Below are positions 16,263 through 25,530 of a stretch of 53,581 bases of DNA, in pieces. The stretch is taken from contig JALZUD010000024.1 in NCBI GenBank assembly GCA_023301725.1, forward strand, positions 1 to 53,581. The letters are read 5' to 3'. Made by a program: the position numbers and the translations under genes. The notes under the pieces are model-generated. The model was not told the origin of the DNA and searched no databases. It was given only the letters and a program-made list of their open reading frames with translations. The DNA is from Granulosicoccus sp. (GTDB taxonomy: Bacteria; Pseudomonadota; Gammaproteobacteria; Granulosicoccales; Granulosicoccaceae). Position 1 is the stretch's first letter, and every line of letters begins with the position of its first letter.

Positions 16263-17918
16263 TCATCTGCCAATTGACTCCATTGCACGCAAAGCTCGAC
16301 GATTGATCTTGCCTGAAGACGTCATTTCAAAGTCCGCTACAAAGTCGATTTCTCTGGGTGCCTTGTAGGCCGCCAATCGCTTACGTACGTGATTCTGCAG
16401 TTCGGCCTTTAAATCATCATCGCCATTGATGCCAACAGAGAGTCGCACAAAGGCTTTGATGATGCTACCGCGGTCGGGGTCAGGCTTGCCAATTACGCCA
16501 ATTTCAGCGACTGCAGGATGAGCAAGAAGGCATTCTTCGATTTCTGCAGGGCCTATACGAAAACCAGATGATTTGATCAGGTCGTCGGATCGACCCTTGT
16601 ACCAGAAGTACCCATCCTCATCACGTACCGCCAAGTCATGCGTTCGCATGTAGTCGCCAAACTCCAGTTCAGCTTGCTTTTCAGGGTTGTTCAGATACCC
16701 TAGATAGCGCGTCGGCGCTGTCTTCAACGTCACAATTTCGCCTGGCTCATCGGGGGCCACCTCAATGCCTTCTGCGTCAATCAAACGAACGTCATGACCG
16801 GGATAAGCAATTCCCATGGAGCCAGGCTTGCGGGGAAACAATGCCGCGCAATTGCCAATCAAATGGTTCACTTCAGTCATGCCATAGAATTCGTTGCACA
16901 CAACACCCAGCTTGTTTTCCGCCCAGCCCAATGTTTCAGCGGCCAGCGCTTCTCCACCTGTACAAATGATTCGCAATAACAAGTCAAATTCATCACGTGG
17001 TGCGACTGTTTCGGCTAAACGTTTAATGGCAGTTGGAGCCAGGAATGTGTGTGTAATTTTATGACGTGACATGAAATCGTAGGCCCAATCAGCTTTAAAC
17101 CGCGCCTCGGATGTTACAACCGGACGTCCTCCCATCCACGCGGGGAACAACATGTCGAGCAGACCGCCAACCCATGCCCAATCCGAAGGTGACCAATACA
17201 CTGCATCAGCATCATCGAGCGTCAGGTTGAAAAACAAATTAATAGATGGGCGATAAGAGGCCAACACACGATGCCCATGCAGAATTCCCTTAGGCATGCC
17301 GGTTGAGCCTGAGGTATACATCAGCAATGCGGGATCATTAGCACCCGTGTATTCAGGCGAGAAATCAGCGGGTGCCTCAGATGCCAATATAGTGGTCAGG
17401 TTTGCCTCTGTTCCAGCGCACTGCGCAACCAGCACATCTTTGAGGTGTGGCAACAGCGTTGATGCTTGATCGCGCAGGGGCGCCCACGCGTTTTCAACGC
17501 TCAATAGGCAACGGGCCTTGCAATGGTTCAACGCGTGTGCAAGTGCGTCGGGGCCGTAGAGTTGAGACAAAGTCACGGCAGTCGCACCGAGCTTACAGAT
17601 CGCCATATGCGCAATGGCAGTCTCCGGACGCAATCCGGTGTGTAGCCCAATATAATCTCCACGCCCATAGCCACGGCTGTGTAGATCGGCAGCTAAAGCG
17701 CTGGCTTGTGCATCCACATCGCCAAATGACCAGTGTTGTAATAGGCCATTTTCCATCTCAAAAACAAGCGCTGGTGCATCTTCTCGCCCAGCCGCTATCT
17801 GTGCGCCGACTGTCATTTTGTACAAGTTTGTATCATCAGGGATGGCAATTCTGATACTGCCTTGACTTCTCTCCAGCCCGATGTTCGCCAGCGCCTCATC
17901 GCTCCACGCTTTAAACAT
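16263..17918 (-). CDS. AMP-dependent acyl-CoA synthetase
   Basis: Activates a carboxylic acid to its acyl-CoA by way of an acyl-adenylate. The 551 residues contain the phosphate-binding loop YTSGSTGMPKG (201-211), the core EFYGMTEVNH, the hinge motif YMRTHDLAVRDEDGYFWYKGRSDDLIKSSGFRIGP, and the C-terminal catalytic lysine in SSGKINR. The overall style resembles medium-chain or acetyl-CoA-synthetase-like enzymes (ACSM type) rather than true Acs. The start has AGGAG 7 nt upstream and overlaps the DUF35 gene by 8 bp. As last gene of the MFS-thiolase-DUF35 operon it probably activates the acid imported by the MFS protein. A decayed homologue lies at 15074-15231. Confidence 0.92.
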   Translation of the reverse strand: MFKAWSDEALANIGLERSQGSIRIAIPDDTNLYKMTVGAQIAAGREDAPALVFEMENGLLQHWSFGDVDAQASALAADLHSRGYGRGDYIGLHTGLRPETAIAHMAICKLGATAVTLSQLYGPDALAHALNHCKARCLLSVENAWAPLRDQASTLLPHLKDVLVAQCAGTEANLTTILASEAPADFSPEYTGANDPALLMYTSGSTGMPKGILHGHRVLASYRPSINLFFNLTLDDADAVYWSPSDWAWVGGLLDMLFPAWMGGRPVVTSEARFKADWAYDFMSRHKITHTFLAPTAIKRLAETVAPRDEFDLLLRIICTGGEALAAETLGWAENKLGVVCNEFYGMTEVNHLIGNCAALFPRKPGSMGIAYPGHDVRLIDAEGIEVAPDEPGEIVTLKTAPTRYLGYLNNPEKQAELEFGDYMRTHDLAVRDEDGYFWYKGRSDDLIKSSGFRIGPAEIEECLLAHPAVAEIGVIGKPDPDRGSIIKAFVRLSVGINGDDDLKAELQNHVRKRLAAYKAPREIDFVADFEMTSSGKINRRALRAMESIGR

Positions 17919-18300
17919 GATTAGCTCCTGCTGCTATCTCAACAAGTTGCACCCATAAACCAGACCGACCATCAGCAGGCGACTGCAACCGGCCAGTTGT
18001 TGCCGACAGTGTTGGATTTAGCAAGGCAACTGTGCTTAATGTATCCGCCCCTGCAAATTTCATTAACGCAAAGCTACGCGCTACTCCATCTGTTCGATGC
18101 ACCAACGTCGCAAGGCCACTCAGGGCTGTCCACTCGACGTGATCTGAATTGCATACTCCACAAACGATGCGCGCTGGAAAGGCAACGCGGCCACAAGCCT
18201 TGCACCTACTCGCCAAGGCCTTGGAACACGCCAATGCCTCGAAATACGGCTTCAAACTGCCTTCAGGGATGGTGTAGTCCAGTTTAATCTGTTGCTTCAT
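17911..18300 (-). CDS. DUF35 (OB-fold, zinc-ribbon) acyl-CoA-associated protein
   Basis: A 129-residue protein with a rubredoxin-like zinc ribbon at residues 33-50 (CKACGRVAFPARIVCGVC, four Cys) followed by an OB fold. DUF35 proteins partner thiolase-fold enzymes and hold the CoA substrate, as in the archaeal thiolase/HMG-CoA synthase complex and the steroid aldolase Ltp2-ChsH2. The start has GGAGG 5 nt upstream and overlaps the thiolase-like stop (ATGA), which fits a stoichiometric complex with that protein. Confidence 0.88.
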   Translation of the reverse strand: MKQQIKLDYTIPEGSLKPYFEALACSKALASRCKACGRVAFPARIVCGVCNSDHVEWTALSGLATLVHRTDGVARSFALMKFAGADTLSTVALLNPTLSATTGRLQSPADGRSGLWVQLVEIAAGANHV

Positions 18301-19460
18301 AGTACCTCCAGAATACTGACACAGTTCAGGGTGGCGATGCCCCCGTGCGTATCAACTAACGCCATGCGCGGCGCATGTCCGGGCTGTTGTCCCACGTACC
18401 GTCCTTCCAGCTGTTGGGCAGCAGCTAATATTTGCGCCACACCTGTTGCACCAACAGGCGCACCCTGCCCCAGCAATCCGCCAGACAAATTCACCGGCAT
18501 CACACCGCCAGCATCAAACATACCCGCGCGTTCGGCCTGCAATACGTCAGGTGCAAGACTCAATGCTTCAAGCGCCTGCAATTGCGCGCCAGAATAGCTG
18601 TCGTAGACCTCAGCCAGATCTATCTGTGCAGGTAATACATCTGCCATCTTGAAAGCACGGGTAGCGCAAAGTCGCTTGCCAGAGAAGAATCCAGGGTCGT
18701 GTCGTTCTCCCAATCGAACGGTGTCTGTTGCAGCCGTTGTTGCGCGAAAACGCGACCGCTTACGGGCAAGCTTTGGCAGATCAACTTCACGCGCAAGAAT
18801 CACAGCTGCTGCACCGTCACTCAACGGCGAGCAATCCAAACGGTGATACGGGAAGGCAACTACAGGTGATGCCGCGACATCCTCAAGAACAATCTCCAAC
18901 GGTAAATGGGCATTAGGATTGAGCTGCGCATGGGCACGATTGCGCACGGAGATCCGCGCAAAATCATCATGCGCAGCCCCCGTACGCTCCATAAAGGCAA
19001 GTGCAGACAATGCATAAAATGACGTTGAATCAACGCCTGCTTTACCATCCGTCCAGGCATCAAACGACAAAGCGTAAAGAGCACCAACATCAGCACCGGT
19101 AAGATGAGAAGCTGACGGCTCAAGCCCTAAAACCAAAACGCGCCGTGCCAAACCTGCGGCAATATCTGCAACGCCTGCCTGAATCGCAACATGGCCTGAT
19201 GCACCACCACCCTCAACCCGCTTCGCTGCCACTCCAACCAATCCACATTCATCCGCCAGCAGCGCTGCTGGATTCAATTGTAATGTGAAAAAATCGCTCT
19301 CTGATGCGACAACCAACGAGTCTATGTCCGACAGCTCTAACCCTGAATCGTCCAGCGCATCGCGCACCACGTTGCGCGCCCAGTCACGAAACGAGCTTTC
19401 GTCCTTGCGACGATTGAAAGGTGTCATAGCTCCACCAGCAATGCATACATCGTTGATCAT
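18297..19460 (-). CDS. Thiolase-superfamily protein (SCP2/Ltp type) lacking the nucleophilic Cys
   Basis: The 387-residue thiolase fold is clear: VCIAGGAMTPFNRRK at the start, the central AFMERTGAAHDDFARISVRNRAHAQLNPNA block, DCSPLSDGAAAVIL, and the C-terminal PVNLSGGLLGQGAPVGATG and DTHGGIATL. At the position of the nucleophile, family members read VEAACASG while this protein reads VEGGGASG, with Gly at 86. It therefore probably does not run the usual thiolysis or condensation. Thiolase-fold retro-aldolases of the Ltp2 kind, which need a DUF35 partner, are the closest known precedent. It overlaps both neighbours by 4 bp. Substrate unknown. Confidence 0.85.
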   Translation of the reverse strand: MINDVCIAGGAMTPFNRRKDESSFRDWARNVVRDALDDSGLELSDIDSLVVASESDFFTLQLNPAALLADECGLVGVAAKRVEGGGASGHVAIQAGVADIAAGLARRVLVLGLEPSASHLTGADVGALYALSFDAWTDGKAGVDSTSFYALSALAFMERTGAAHDDFARISVRNRAHAQLNPNAHLPLEIVLEDVAASPVVAFPYHRLDCSPLSDGAAAVILAREVDLPKLARKRSRFRATTAATDTVRLGERHDPGFFSGKRLCATRAFKMADVLPAQIDLAEVYDSYSGAQLQALEALSLAPDVLQAERAGMFDAGGVMPVNLSGGLLGQGAPVGATGVAQILAAAQQLEGRYVGQQPGHAPRMALVDTHGGIATLNCVSILEVL

Positions 19461-20689
19461 GGAATACCTTTGCGGGTTTTAATCTGTAACAGAATAAAAA
19501 TCAGGAACAGCGACACTATGTTCAGCGCAAAAACACAGGAGATCAAACCAACGAAGCCCACGTTGCTCCAAACATATCCGCCAAATGCTGGTCCAAGCGC
19601 CATCATCACAATACCCACTGTAGCGATACCCCCCAAGCCACGGCCCAAATAGTGTGTTGGCAAGTAGGCTTGGGCTAATGCGGGACGCAAGATGGTGTGC
19701 ACTCCATAACAGGCCCCTTGTATCATCAGTGCAGCGTATACCATGCTTGTATTTTTATCCGATCCCAAAAGCAACAATGGCGGAGCACAGAACACACTAA
19801 ACAACACCATGGCAGAACGTTGAGGTGCGTAGCGGCCTGCATAGATCTTCCATACCAAGCGGCCTACAATTTGTGCAGGACCCAGTATGGCAACGGCCAG
19901 AATGTCCAATGTTTCAACGTCGCTTTCTTGTGCCAAAACCAGTGGAAGCAAGAAAAGTAATATGGCATGGCCCATCATGACGAGGCCAAAGGCAAAAGCA
20001 ATAAGAACCGGCCCTAGTTCGATGCTGACTTCTGGCGAGAGACGATCTCTATCTACCCTCGCGGTGCTCTTGTTTTCTCTCGGGAGCACAACCACAGCAC
20101 ATAGGGCTAGAACCGCAAAAACCTGCATGATCTCTCCCCACGTCAAAACGTTCGACAACGCCATCACAAGTGGGAATGTAATAAGTGTTGCTAACCCTGC
20201 GATCAAGGTCACCGTAGCGGTAGCGTTTACGCCTCGTGTTTCGAGCCGTCGCAACATTAACGCAAAACACGGATCGTAGAGGGTCGCCGCCATACAGGTA
20301 CCCAGGACCAGCAGGGCTACACTGAATACCCAGCGGTCTGTGACAGTGGATAAAAAGAGCAGCGTCAATGTTCCAGTGATTCCACCAATGAGCATTATCG
20401 AGCCGCCCCAACCGCGATCGATGCATATGCCGACAACCGGCGCGAATAACGCCCAGACAAGGAAGGCACAAGTGAACGAGACGGAAATATGCAGCACTGG
20501 CCACGTGGTCTCTAACGCAACCTTTGACGAAATTGCTGGCATCAAATAATAGAATGCACACCAGAAAAACAGCTGAGCAAAGGCGTGCCGGTAGATATAC
20601 GAACCAGCTTCATCTGAGTCATTAGTTGCACGAGAAAGGGTGATGACACTCATCCCTATTAATGGATAGCAATCGACAGAATCATCCAT
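19457..20689 (-). CDS. MFS transporter
   Basis: Major facilitator permease, 410 residues with about twelve hydrophobic segments. The cytoplasmic loop 2-3 reads PVVGICIDRGWGG, and a duplicated-half pattern with MLRRLETRGVNATAT after helix 4-5 is visible. The class resembles monocarboxylate/OFA-type carriers. It is the promoter-proximal gene of the operon, overlapping the thiolase-like gene by ATGA, so it likely brings in the acid used by the downstream enzymes. The start is uncertain: 20689 and 20653 are both possible and neither has a good ribosome site. Confidence 0.85.
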   Translation of the reverse strand: MDDSVDCYPLIGMSVITLSRATNDSDEAGSYIYRHAFAQLFFWCAFYYLMPAISSKVALETTWPVLHISVSFTCAFLVWALFAPVVGICIDRGWGGSIMLIGGITGTLTLLFLSTVTDRWVFSVALLVLGTCMAATLYDPCFALMLRRLETRGVNATATVTLIAGLATLITFPLVMALSNVLTWGEIMQVFAVLALCAVVVLPRENKSTARVDRDRLSPEVSIELGPVLIAFAFGLVMMGHAILLFLLPLVLAQESDVETLDILAVAILGPAQIVGRLVWKIYAGRYAPQRSAMVLFSVFCAPPLLLLGSDKNTSMVYAALMIQGACYGVHTILRPALAQAYLPTHYLGRGLGGIATVGIVMMALGPAFGGYVWSNVGFVGLISCVFALNIVSLFLIFILLQIKTRKGIP

Positions 20690-20840
20690 GACTTGATGGC
20701 TTTTGTCAAAATGATTAGCTCGTCTAGATGAATATTAATTGGGCTTGATACTTGGTACGATTTGTGGATTGTCTAATCTCTAGACACCACGTTACGCCAA
20801 AAATAGCTAAGCGTCCTAACTGAACGGTCGATACCAGCGT

Positions 20841-21563
20841 ATGAGCAATGAAAACCATGCAAACCTGACCTGCCTTCAGGGTCGGCATCAAGTTGCAAGA
20901 CTGATAAAAGCGGTGAGCCTTCTGGGATTAGTGGCTATTGGCATCATTGCACAAGCCAGCTCCGGATTGGCACAAATGGAATTTGTTACCAGCACTGTTG
21001 GCGGAGAGCCACTTCAACACGTTGTTGTATCTCTTCATCCTCTAGGCTCAGCGGGCACCAAGGGTCCTGCAAGCACCATCAGCATCATGGATCAGCGCTA
21101 TCTACAGTTCGCTCCCTCAGTACTCGCTTTACAGACAGGTACAACCGTCAAGTTCCCAAATGATGACGACGTTCGTCATCATGTCTATTCGTTTTCTCAC
21201 CCAAATGCGTTTGAGTTAAAGCTCTACCATGGAGCAGACGGCGCCAGTCATACCTTTGAGCAGGCAGGTGTGGTGGTATTGGGTTGTAACATCCATGATG
21301 GCATGGTGGGGTATTTGCGAGTTGTAGACAGCCCCTATTTTTCAACCTCAGGTGAGAGCGGCGAATTATTCATAGAAGACGTTCCAGCGGGTGATTACGA
21401 GCTTCAGGTATGGCACCCAGATATTGGCAATAAGCTGGTTCGCAAAAGAATAACCATCAAACCCGGTCTAAACCGATTAGGAATGAAGGTGGCAGTGGAA
21501 GGCTCTGAAATATTGCCAGCTCCTAAAACTGCACACCCTCTGCAATCTCTTTTCAGAGATTAG
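20841..21563 (+). CDS. Exported cupredoxin-like (methylamine-utilisation-type) protein
   Basis: A 240-residue periplasmic protein. A long n-region precedes the hydrophobic stretch (about 22-45, ending SSGLAQ) of the signal peptide. The cupredoxin fold shows PNDDDVRHHVYS (H113/H114) and GCNIHDGMVGYLRV with C149, H152 and M155, a full set for type 1 copper. The C-terminal part (about 172-215) is a CNA-B-like strand set (GELFIEDVPAGDYELQVWHP). It begins a four-gene cluster with a membrane GGDEF-EAL protein, a DUF3034 barrel and a haemoglobin lipoprotein. A redox or copper-sensing input role is inference. Confidence 0.83.
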   Translation: MSNENHANLTCLQGRHQVARLIKAVSLLGLVAIGIIAQASSGLAQMEFVTSTVGGEPLQHVVVSLHPLGSAGTKGPASTISIMDQRYLQFAPSVLALQTGTTVKFPNDDDVRHHVYSFSHPNAFELKLYHGADGASHTFEQAGVVVLGCNIHDGMVGYLRVVDSPYFSTSGESGELFIEDVPAGDYELQVWHPDIGNKLVRKRITIKPGLNRLGMKVAVEGSEILPAPKTAHPLQSLFRD

Positions 21564-21578
21564 CGACCCAACCTGTCG

Positions 21579-23930
21579 ATGAGAATATCGTTCTATCAAC
21601 GGGTATTGCTGCTGCTATCTGCATTACTGCTACTGGTTCAGCTGGGTAACCTGTCGGCAGTACTAACAACCATTAAGGAAGATGTTCGCCAGCAACTTCG
21701 GAGCGAATTGTCGTCAGGCGTCCAGCTTGCAACCCAACTTGCTCAACGGCGCTCTGATCTTTTAAAAACCAGCGCTGAAGTGCTTGCAGCTGACTTTGGA
21801 TTCCGTTCAGCCATTGCAAGCCGTGATCCGATCACCATCGAGTCAGCGCTGAAGAACAACCAGACACGCATTGATGCTGACCTGGCGACTTTCTTTTCCT
21901 TAGATGGCACTCAATATGGTGCAGATAACCCGGTAGATCAGGATGTCGCCACGTATAAAGCCTTGTTGGAAAATACCACTAACGATTCTCACGTCATTGT
22001 TGACACCCTGGTTCTCAACGGTGCAGCCAAGCAGATTGTCGCCGTTCCAATCAGGGTTCCGTTGCCAATTGGCTGGCTCATTTTAGGATTTTCACTGGAT
22101 GACAAGGTCGCCAAGAGTTTCTCTAATCAGGTAGGTATGCATGTAACATTCACTAGTGAAAAATCAGTCTTTCAATCTTTTGGTTCAACGTTGCCAGAGC
22201 GACAACAATCAGCACTAGCTGCGTCCATAGGAACCTTGGAAGATTCTGACTACGGACAAATAAGCACCTTTAGCGGCTTGCATTTTCTCACTGAGATTGT
22301 GGAACTTGCAAATCATGCAAACCCCGTCGCGATACTGCTGCACTCATCACTCGATGAGGCCATGGCAAGCTACTACGCGGTACGTAAACGCTTACTTGCC
22401 TACATGGCGATCAGTCTAATTCTTGTCATGACTCTGGGTTTCTGGTTCGCACGCGGTGTAACCCGCCCTGTAAAGTCTTTAGCCGAAGCCGCATTGCGAA
22501 TTCGCAACGGTGATTACGAGACCTCAATTGACGATTCACGAGATGCACGACGAAACGATGAATTCGGTGAGCTCATTAACGTGTTTGGGGAGATGCAAAG
22601 TGGTATCGCCGAACGCGAAGCTACGATTCTCCATCAGGCATTATTTGACGATTTAACAGGGCTTCCTAACCGGCGTCAGGCACAGGATCAACTTGAACAA
22701 CATATTTACGGCCAAACCGCAGAGTCAGCGGCCGTTATCCTGTTCGGGCTGAATCGCTATCGGCAAATTGTTGAAACCCTAGGGCACGCCGTTGGCGAAT
22801 CGATAGTGAAAGCCCTGTCTGAGCGTTTCACTGCATCTGCTATTGATGCGCAGCTGGTAGCGCGTGTTTCAACCGACGAATTTCTTGTACTGTTGACCTG
22901 CACAAAAGATACAGATGCAATAGCTTATGCGAAGACTCTAATTCCGACATTGACACACCCTGTTCAACTGGAACTTGCTGAGCTGGTACCAGAACTTACA
23001 GCCGGAATCGTCATTGTTCCAGATGATGCAGATAACGCTGCCGACGCGATGCGACGCGCCAGCATCGCGCTGGCCGACGCCTACGAAAACAACACCAAGG
23101 CGCACACCTACGAAAATGGACGCGATGAAAATTACATCAGGCGACTATCGATAGTTGCGGACTTGAAAAACGCAGTAGAGCAAGATCAACTAATAGTGCA
23201 CTTTCAACCCAAGATCAACATGAAGACAGGCGCAACAACTAGTGTCGAAGCGCTTGTCAGATGGATTCACCCTACCCACGGTTTCATGCCACCTGACGAA
23301 TTTATTGGTCTGGCTGAGCAATCTGGCAATATCGGCATGCTGACACAATGGGTTTTAAACTCAGTTATCTACCAGCTACGTCAATGGAATGATCTAGGGA
23401 TCGTCCTCAAGGCCGCAGTGAATCTGTCTGCTCTAGATCTACAGGATGAATCGTTGTTCAACCGTATAGAAGCACTATTGGAAAAACACGGTGTCCCTGC
23501 CACACAACTCATCATAGAAGTTACCGAAAGCGCTATGCTTCGAGATACTCATCAAGCTCTGAACACCTTAAAACGTATGCAAGAGCGGGGCTTTACCATA
23601 TCCATCGACGACTTCGGAACCGGTTATTCGTCTCTTGCAAAGCTGAAAGACTTACCTATTGATGAACTGAAAATAGATCGAGCCTTTGTTACTGATATTG
23701 AACCGAATACAGCTAAAGCAAAAATCATCAAAGCCATCATTGATCTAGGCCACAGCATTGGCCTTACTGTTATTTCTGAAGGTGTGGAAACTCAAGAGGA
23801 ATGGGACTTGCTGGCAATTATGGGTAATGACGTTGTACAGGGCTACTTAATTTCACGTCCACTTCCCCCCGCTGAGCTAACGCAGTGGTGGACAGCTCGG
23901 TATCCAGAACAAGTCATCAAAGCTGCGTGA
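21579..23930 (+). CDS. Membrane GGDEF-EAL protein, probable c-di-GMP phosphodiesterase
   Basis: 783 residues: TM helix 8-30, a periplasmic sensor domain (about 31-270), a second TM at 274-294, HAMP (294-347), GGDEF (about 355-500) and EAL (about 520-775). The GGDEF signature is degenerate (STDEF at 431-435), so no cyclase activity is expected. The EAL part keeps EALVRW (557), the metal residues of DDFGTGYSSL, KIDRAFV, and ISEGVET with QGYLISRPLP, consistent with active hydrolysis of c-di-GMP. It starts 15 nt after the cupredoxin gene, so that protein or its redox state is a plausible signal for the periplasmic domain. Confidence 0.92.
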   Translation: MRISFYQRVLLLLSALLLLVQLGNLSAVLTTIKEDVRQQLRSELSSGVQLATQLAQRRSDLLKTSAEVLAADFGFRSAIASRDPITIESALKNNQTRIDADLATFFSLDGTQYGADNPVDQDVATYKALLENTTNDSHVIVDTLVLNGAAKQIVAVPIRVPLPIGWLILGFSLDDKVAKSFSNQVGMHVTFTSEKSVFQSFGSTLPERQQSALAASIGTLEDSDYGQISTFSGLHFLTEIVELANHANPVAILLHSSLDEAMASYYAVRKRLLAYMAISLILVMTLGFWFARGVTRPVKSLAEAALRIRNGDYETSIDDSRDARRNDEFGELINVFGEMQSGIAEREATILHQALFDDLTGLPNRRQAQDQLEQHIYGQTAESAAVILFGLNRYRQIVETLGHAVGESIVKALSERFTASAIDAQLVARVSTDEFLVLLTCTKDTDAIAYAKTLIPTLTHPVQLELAELVPELTAGIVIVPDDADNAADAMRRASIALADAYENNTKAHTYENGRDENYIRRLSIVADLKNAVEQDQLIVHFQPKINMKTGATTSVEALVRWIHPTHGFMPPDEFIGLAEQSGNIGMLTQWVLNSVIYQLRQWNDLGIVLKAAVNLSALDLQDESLFNRIEALLEKHGVPATQLIIEVTESAMLRDTHQALNTLKRMQERGFTISIDDFGTGYSSLAKLKDLPIDELKIDRAFVTDIEPNTAKAKIIKAIIDLGHSIGLTVISEGVETQEEWDLLAIMGNDVVQGYLISRPLPPAELTQWWTARYPEQVIKAA

Positions 23931-23978
23931 TGGTGTAGCGACATCAGCTACCCCCGTCAAATACAGATAAGGCGCACT

Positions 23979-24854
23979 ATGTTTGTGGATCTAAAAACGC
24001 TACTTAAACGACTCGCATTTACCCCTTTGCTTGTTTGTGCGTTGCTCAGCATCTCTGATGTGTATGCCAGTAGCAATGCTCGCCTTATTACCACCGGCGG
24101 TGGCACTATGATCGAAGGTAGTGCTGGCGGCGGCATAGTGCCTTGGGCCGTGCTCAGTGGCTACGCAGACGAAGGGCAATACGGTGGTGTGCTTGGACTG
24201 AGCCGCGTTGAGTTAAAAGATTTCAGTATGGATGCAGCAGCAGTTGCAGTAAACTGGAACAATCGTATTGAACTCTCTTTCGCTGGCCAACGCTTTGACA
24301 TAGACAGCATGGCGTCTGGTGAAGACTTGAAGCAAAATGTCCTAGGCGTAAAATTCAGGCTCACGGGCGATCTTATCTATCCCTCGCTTCCACAGATAGC
24401 ACTGGGAATTCAATACAAAAAAAACACCACCTTCACTATTCCCAATGCAGCAGGTGCTGTTGACGATAGTGGTATCGATGTCTACCTTGCGGCAACTAAG
24501 TTGTGGCTCAACGGGCCATTTAATCGTTCAGTATTTGTTAATGGCACCCTGCGGGCCACTCGTGCCAATCAATTGGGTTTGTTGGGTTTCGGAGGCGACA
24601 AGAATCGCACTCACGAGTTGATGCTTGAACTGAGTGCTGGCTTGTTTTTCAACCGTCACTGGATGCTCGGTGCAGAGTACCGGCAAAAGCCGGACAATCT
24701 GAGCGCATTCGAAGAGGAATCCTGGCAAGACGTTTTCGTCGGCTGGTTTCCCAACAAGCGAGTATCGGTTGTACTAGCCTGGGTAAATCTTGGGACAATC
24801 GCAGAATTTGATAGTCAAGATGGCTATTACCTCTCAGTGCAGATAAGTCAATGA
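23979..24854 (+). CDS. DUF3034 family outer-membrane beta-barrel protein
   Basis: A 291-residue exported protein. The signal peptide ends in ISDVYA-SS at about residue 30. The Gly-rich opening (ITTGGGTMIEGSAGGGIVPWAVL) and alternating strand patterns ending in YYLSVQISQ indicate a barrel. These features match DUF3034, whose function is not known. It is 48 nt after the GGDEF-EAL gene and overlaps the haemoglobin gene by ATGA. It may be the channel for the signal or ligand of the cluster; inference only. Confidence 0.8.
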   Translation: MFVDLKTLLKRLAFTPLLVCALLSISDVYASSNARLITTGGGTMIEGSAGGGIVPWAVLSGYADEGQYGGVLGLSRVELKDFSMDAAAVAVNWNNRIELSFAGQRFDIDSMASGEDLKQNVLGVKFRLTGDLIYPSLPQIALGIQYKKNTTFTIPNAAGAVDDSGIDVYLAATKLWLNGPFNRSVFVNGTLRATRANQLGLLGFGGDKNRTHELMLELSAGLFFNRHWMLGAEYRQKPDNLSAFEEESWQDVFVGWFPNKRVSVVLAWVNLGTIAEFDSQDGYYLSVQISQ

Positions 24855-25348
24855 CAACAAAAAATTATTCCAAAGGAATTCACATTGCGGCTCTTTGCCT
24901 TGCTCTAGCCATAAGTGCTTGTTCGAACACGACTAAGCCTGCGTTGTCTGAACACGTTGAGTCTGCAGCACCCGTTAAAATCAGTAAAGCATTACCCACA
25001 TTGTATGACGACTTGGGTGGTGAGGATGGTTTGCGTGAGCTAACTGAAAAATTTATCAGAGAGATTGCAGCTGATGATAAAATACGTCAACGGTATGCCA
25101 AAACCGACATCAGCAGATTCCACCGCATGATGCAAGAACATCTGTGTGAAGTTACCGACGGGCCGTGCGAATACAGCGGAGACAACATGAAAGAAACGCA
25201 CGGTGGAATGAATATACAATCCAGTGAATTCAATGCTTTAGTCGAGGCATTTATGCGAGCAATGGACTCAATCGAACTACCCATAGCCGCACAAAATCAA
25301 CTACTCGAAAAACTTGCCAAGTTTCGCCCTGACATTGTCGGGCAGTAG
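24851..25348 (+). CDS. Group I truncated haemoglobin lipoprotein
   Basis: 165 residues with a lipobox AISAC (Cys24), so it is anchored in the cell envelope. The globin part begins LYDDLGGEDGLRELTEKF and has the proximal-His segment ETHGGMNIQSSEFNALVEAF typical of trHbN. An inserted Cys pair (HLCEVTDGPCEYSG) between helices is common in exported members. Truncated globins bind O2 or NO. Export plus coupling to a c-di-GMP protein and a cupredoxin suggests a periplasmic gas or redox sensor rather than a cytoplasmic NO dioxygenase. Confidence 0.88.
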   Translation: MTTKNYSKGIHIAALCLALAISACSNTTKPALSEHVESAAPVKISKALPTLYDDLGGEDGLRELTEKFIREIAADDKIRQRYAKTDISRFHRMMQEHLCEVTDGPCEYSGDNMKETHGGMNIQSSEFNALVEAFMRAMDSIELPIAAQNQLLEKLAKFRPDIVGQ

Positions 25349-25530
25349 TACTTAAATGAACCAGCACAGAACAAGCGATGTTGAATCTGCTTCAGCGAGT
25401 TGATATTACGCTGCGTCTAAACTAGGCCCACTGAGCGTATTCTTGTTAAATTCTTAGTAATAGTATTTCAGAATATAGCACCGTTATCCTCTTTCTTGTG
25501 TAGTGTGATTTGACTAACCTGATCGTGCCT

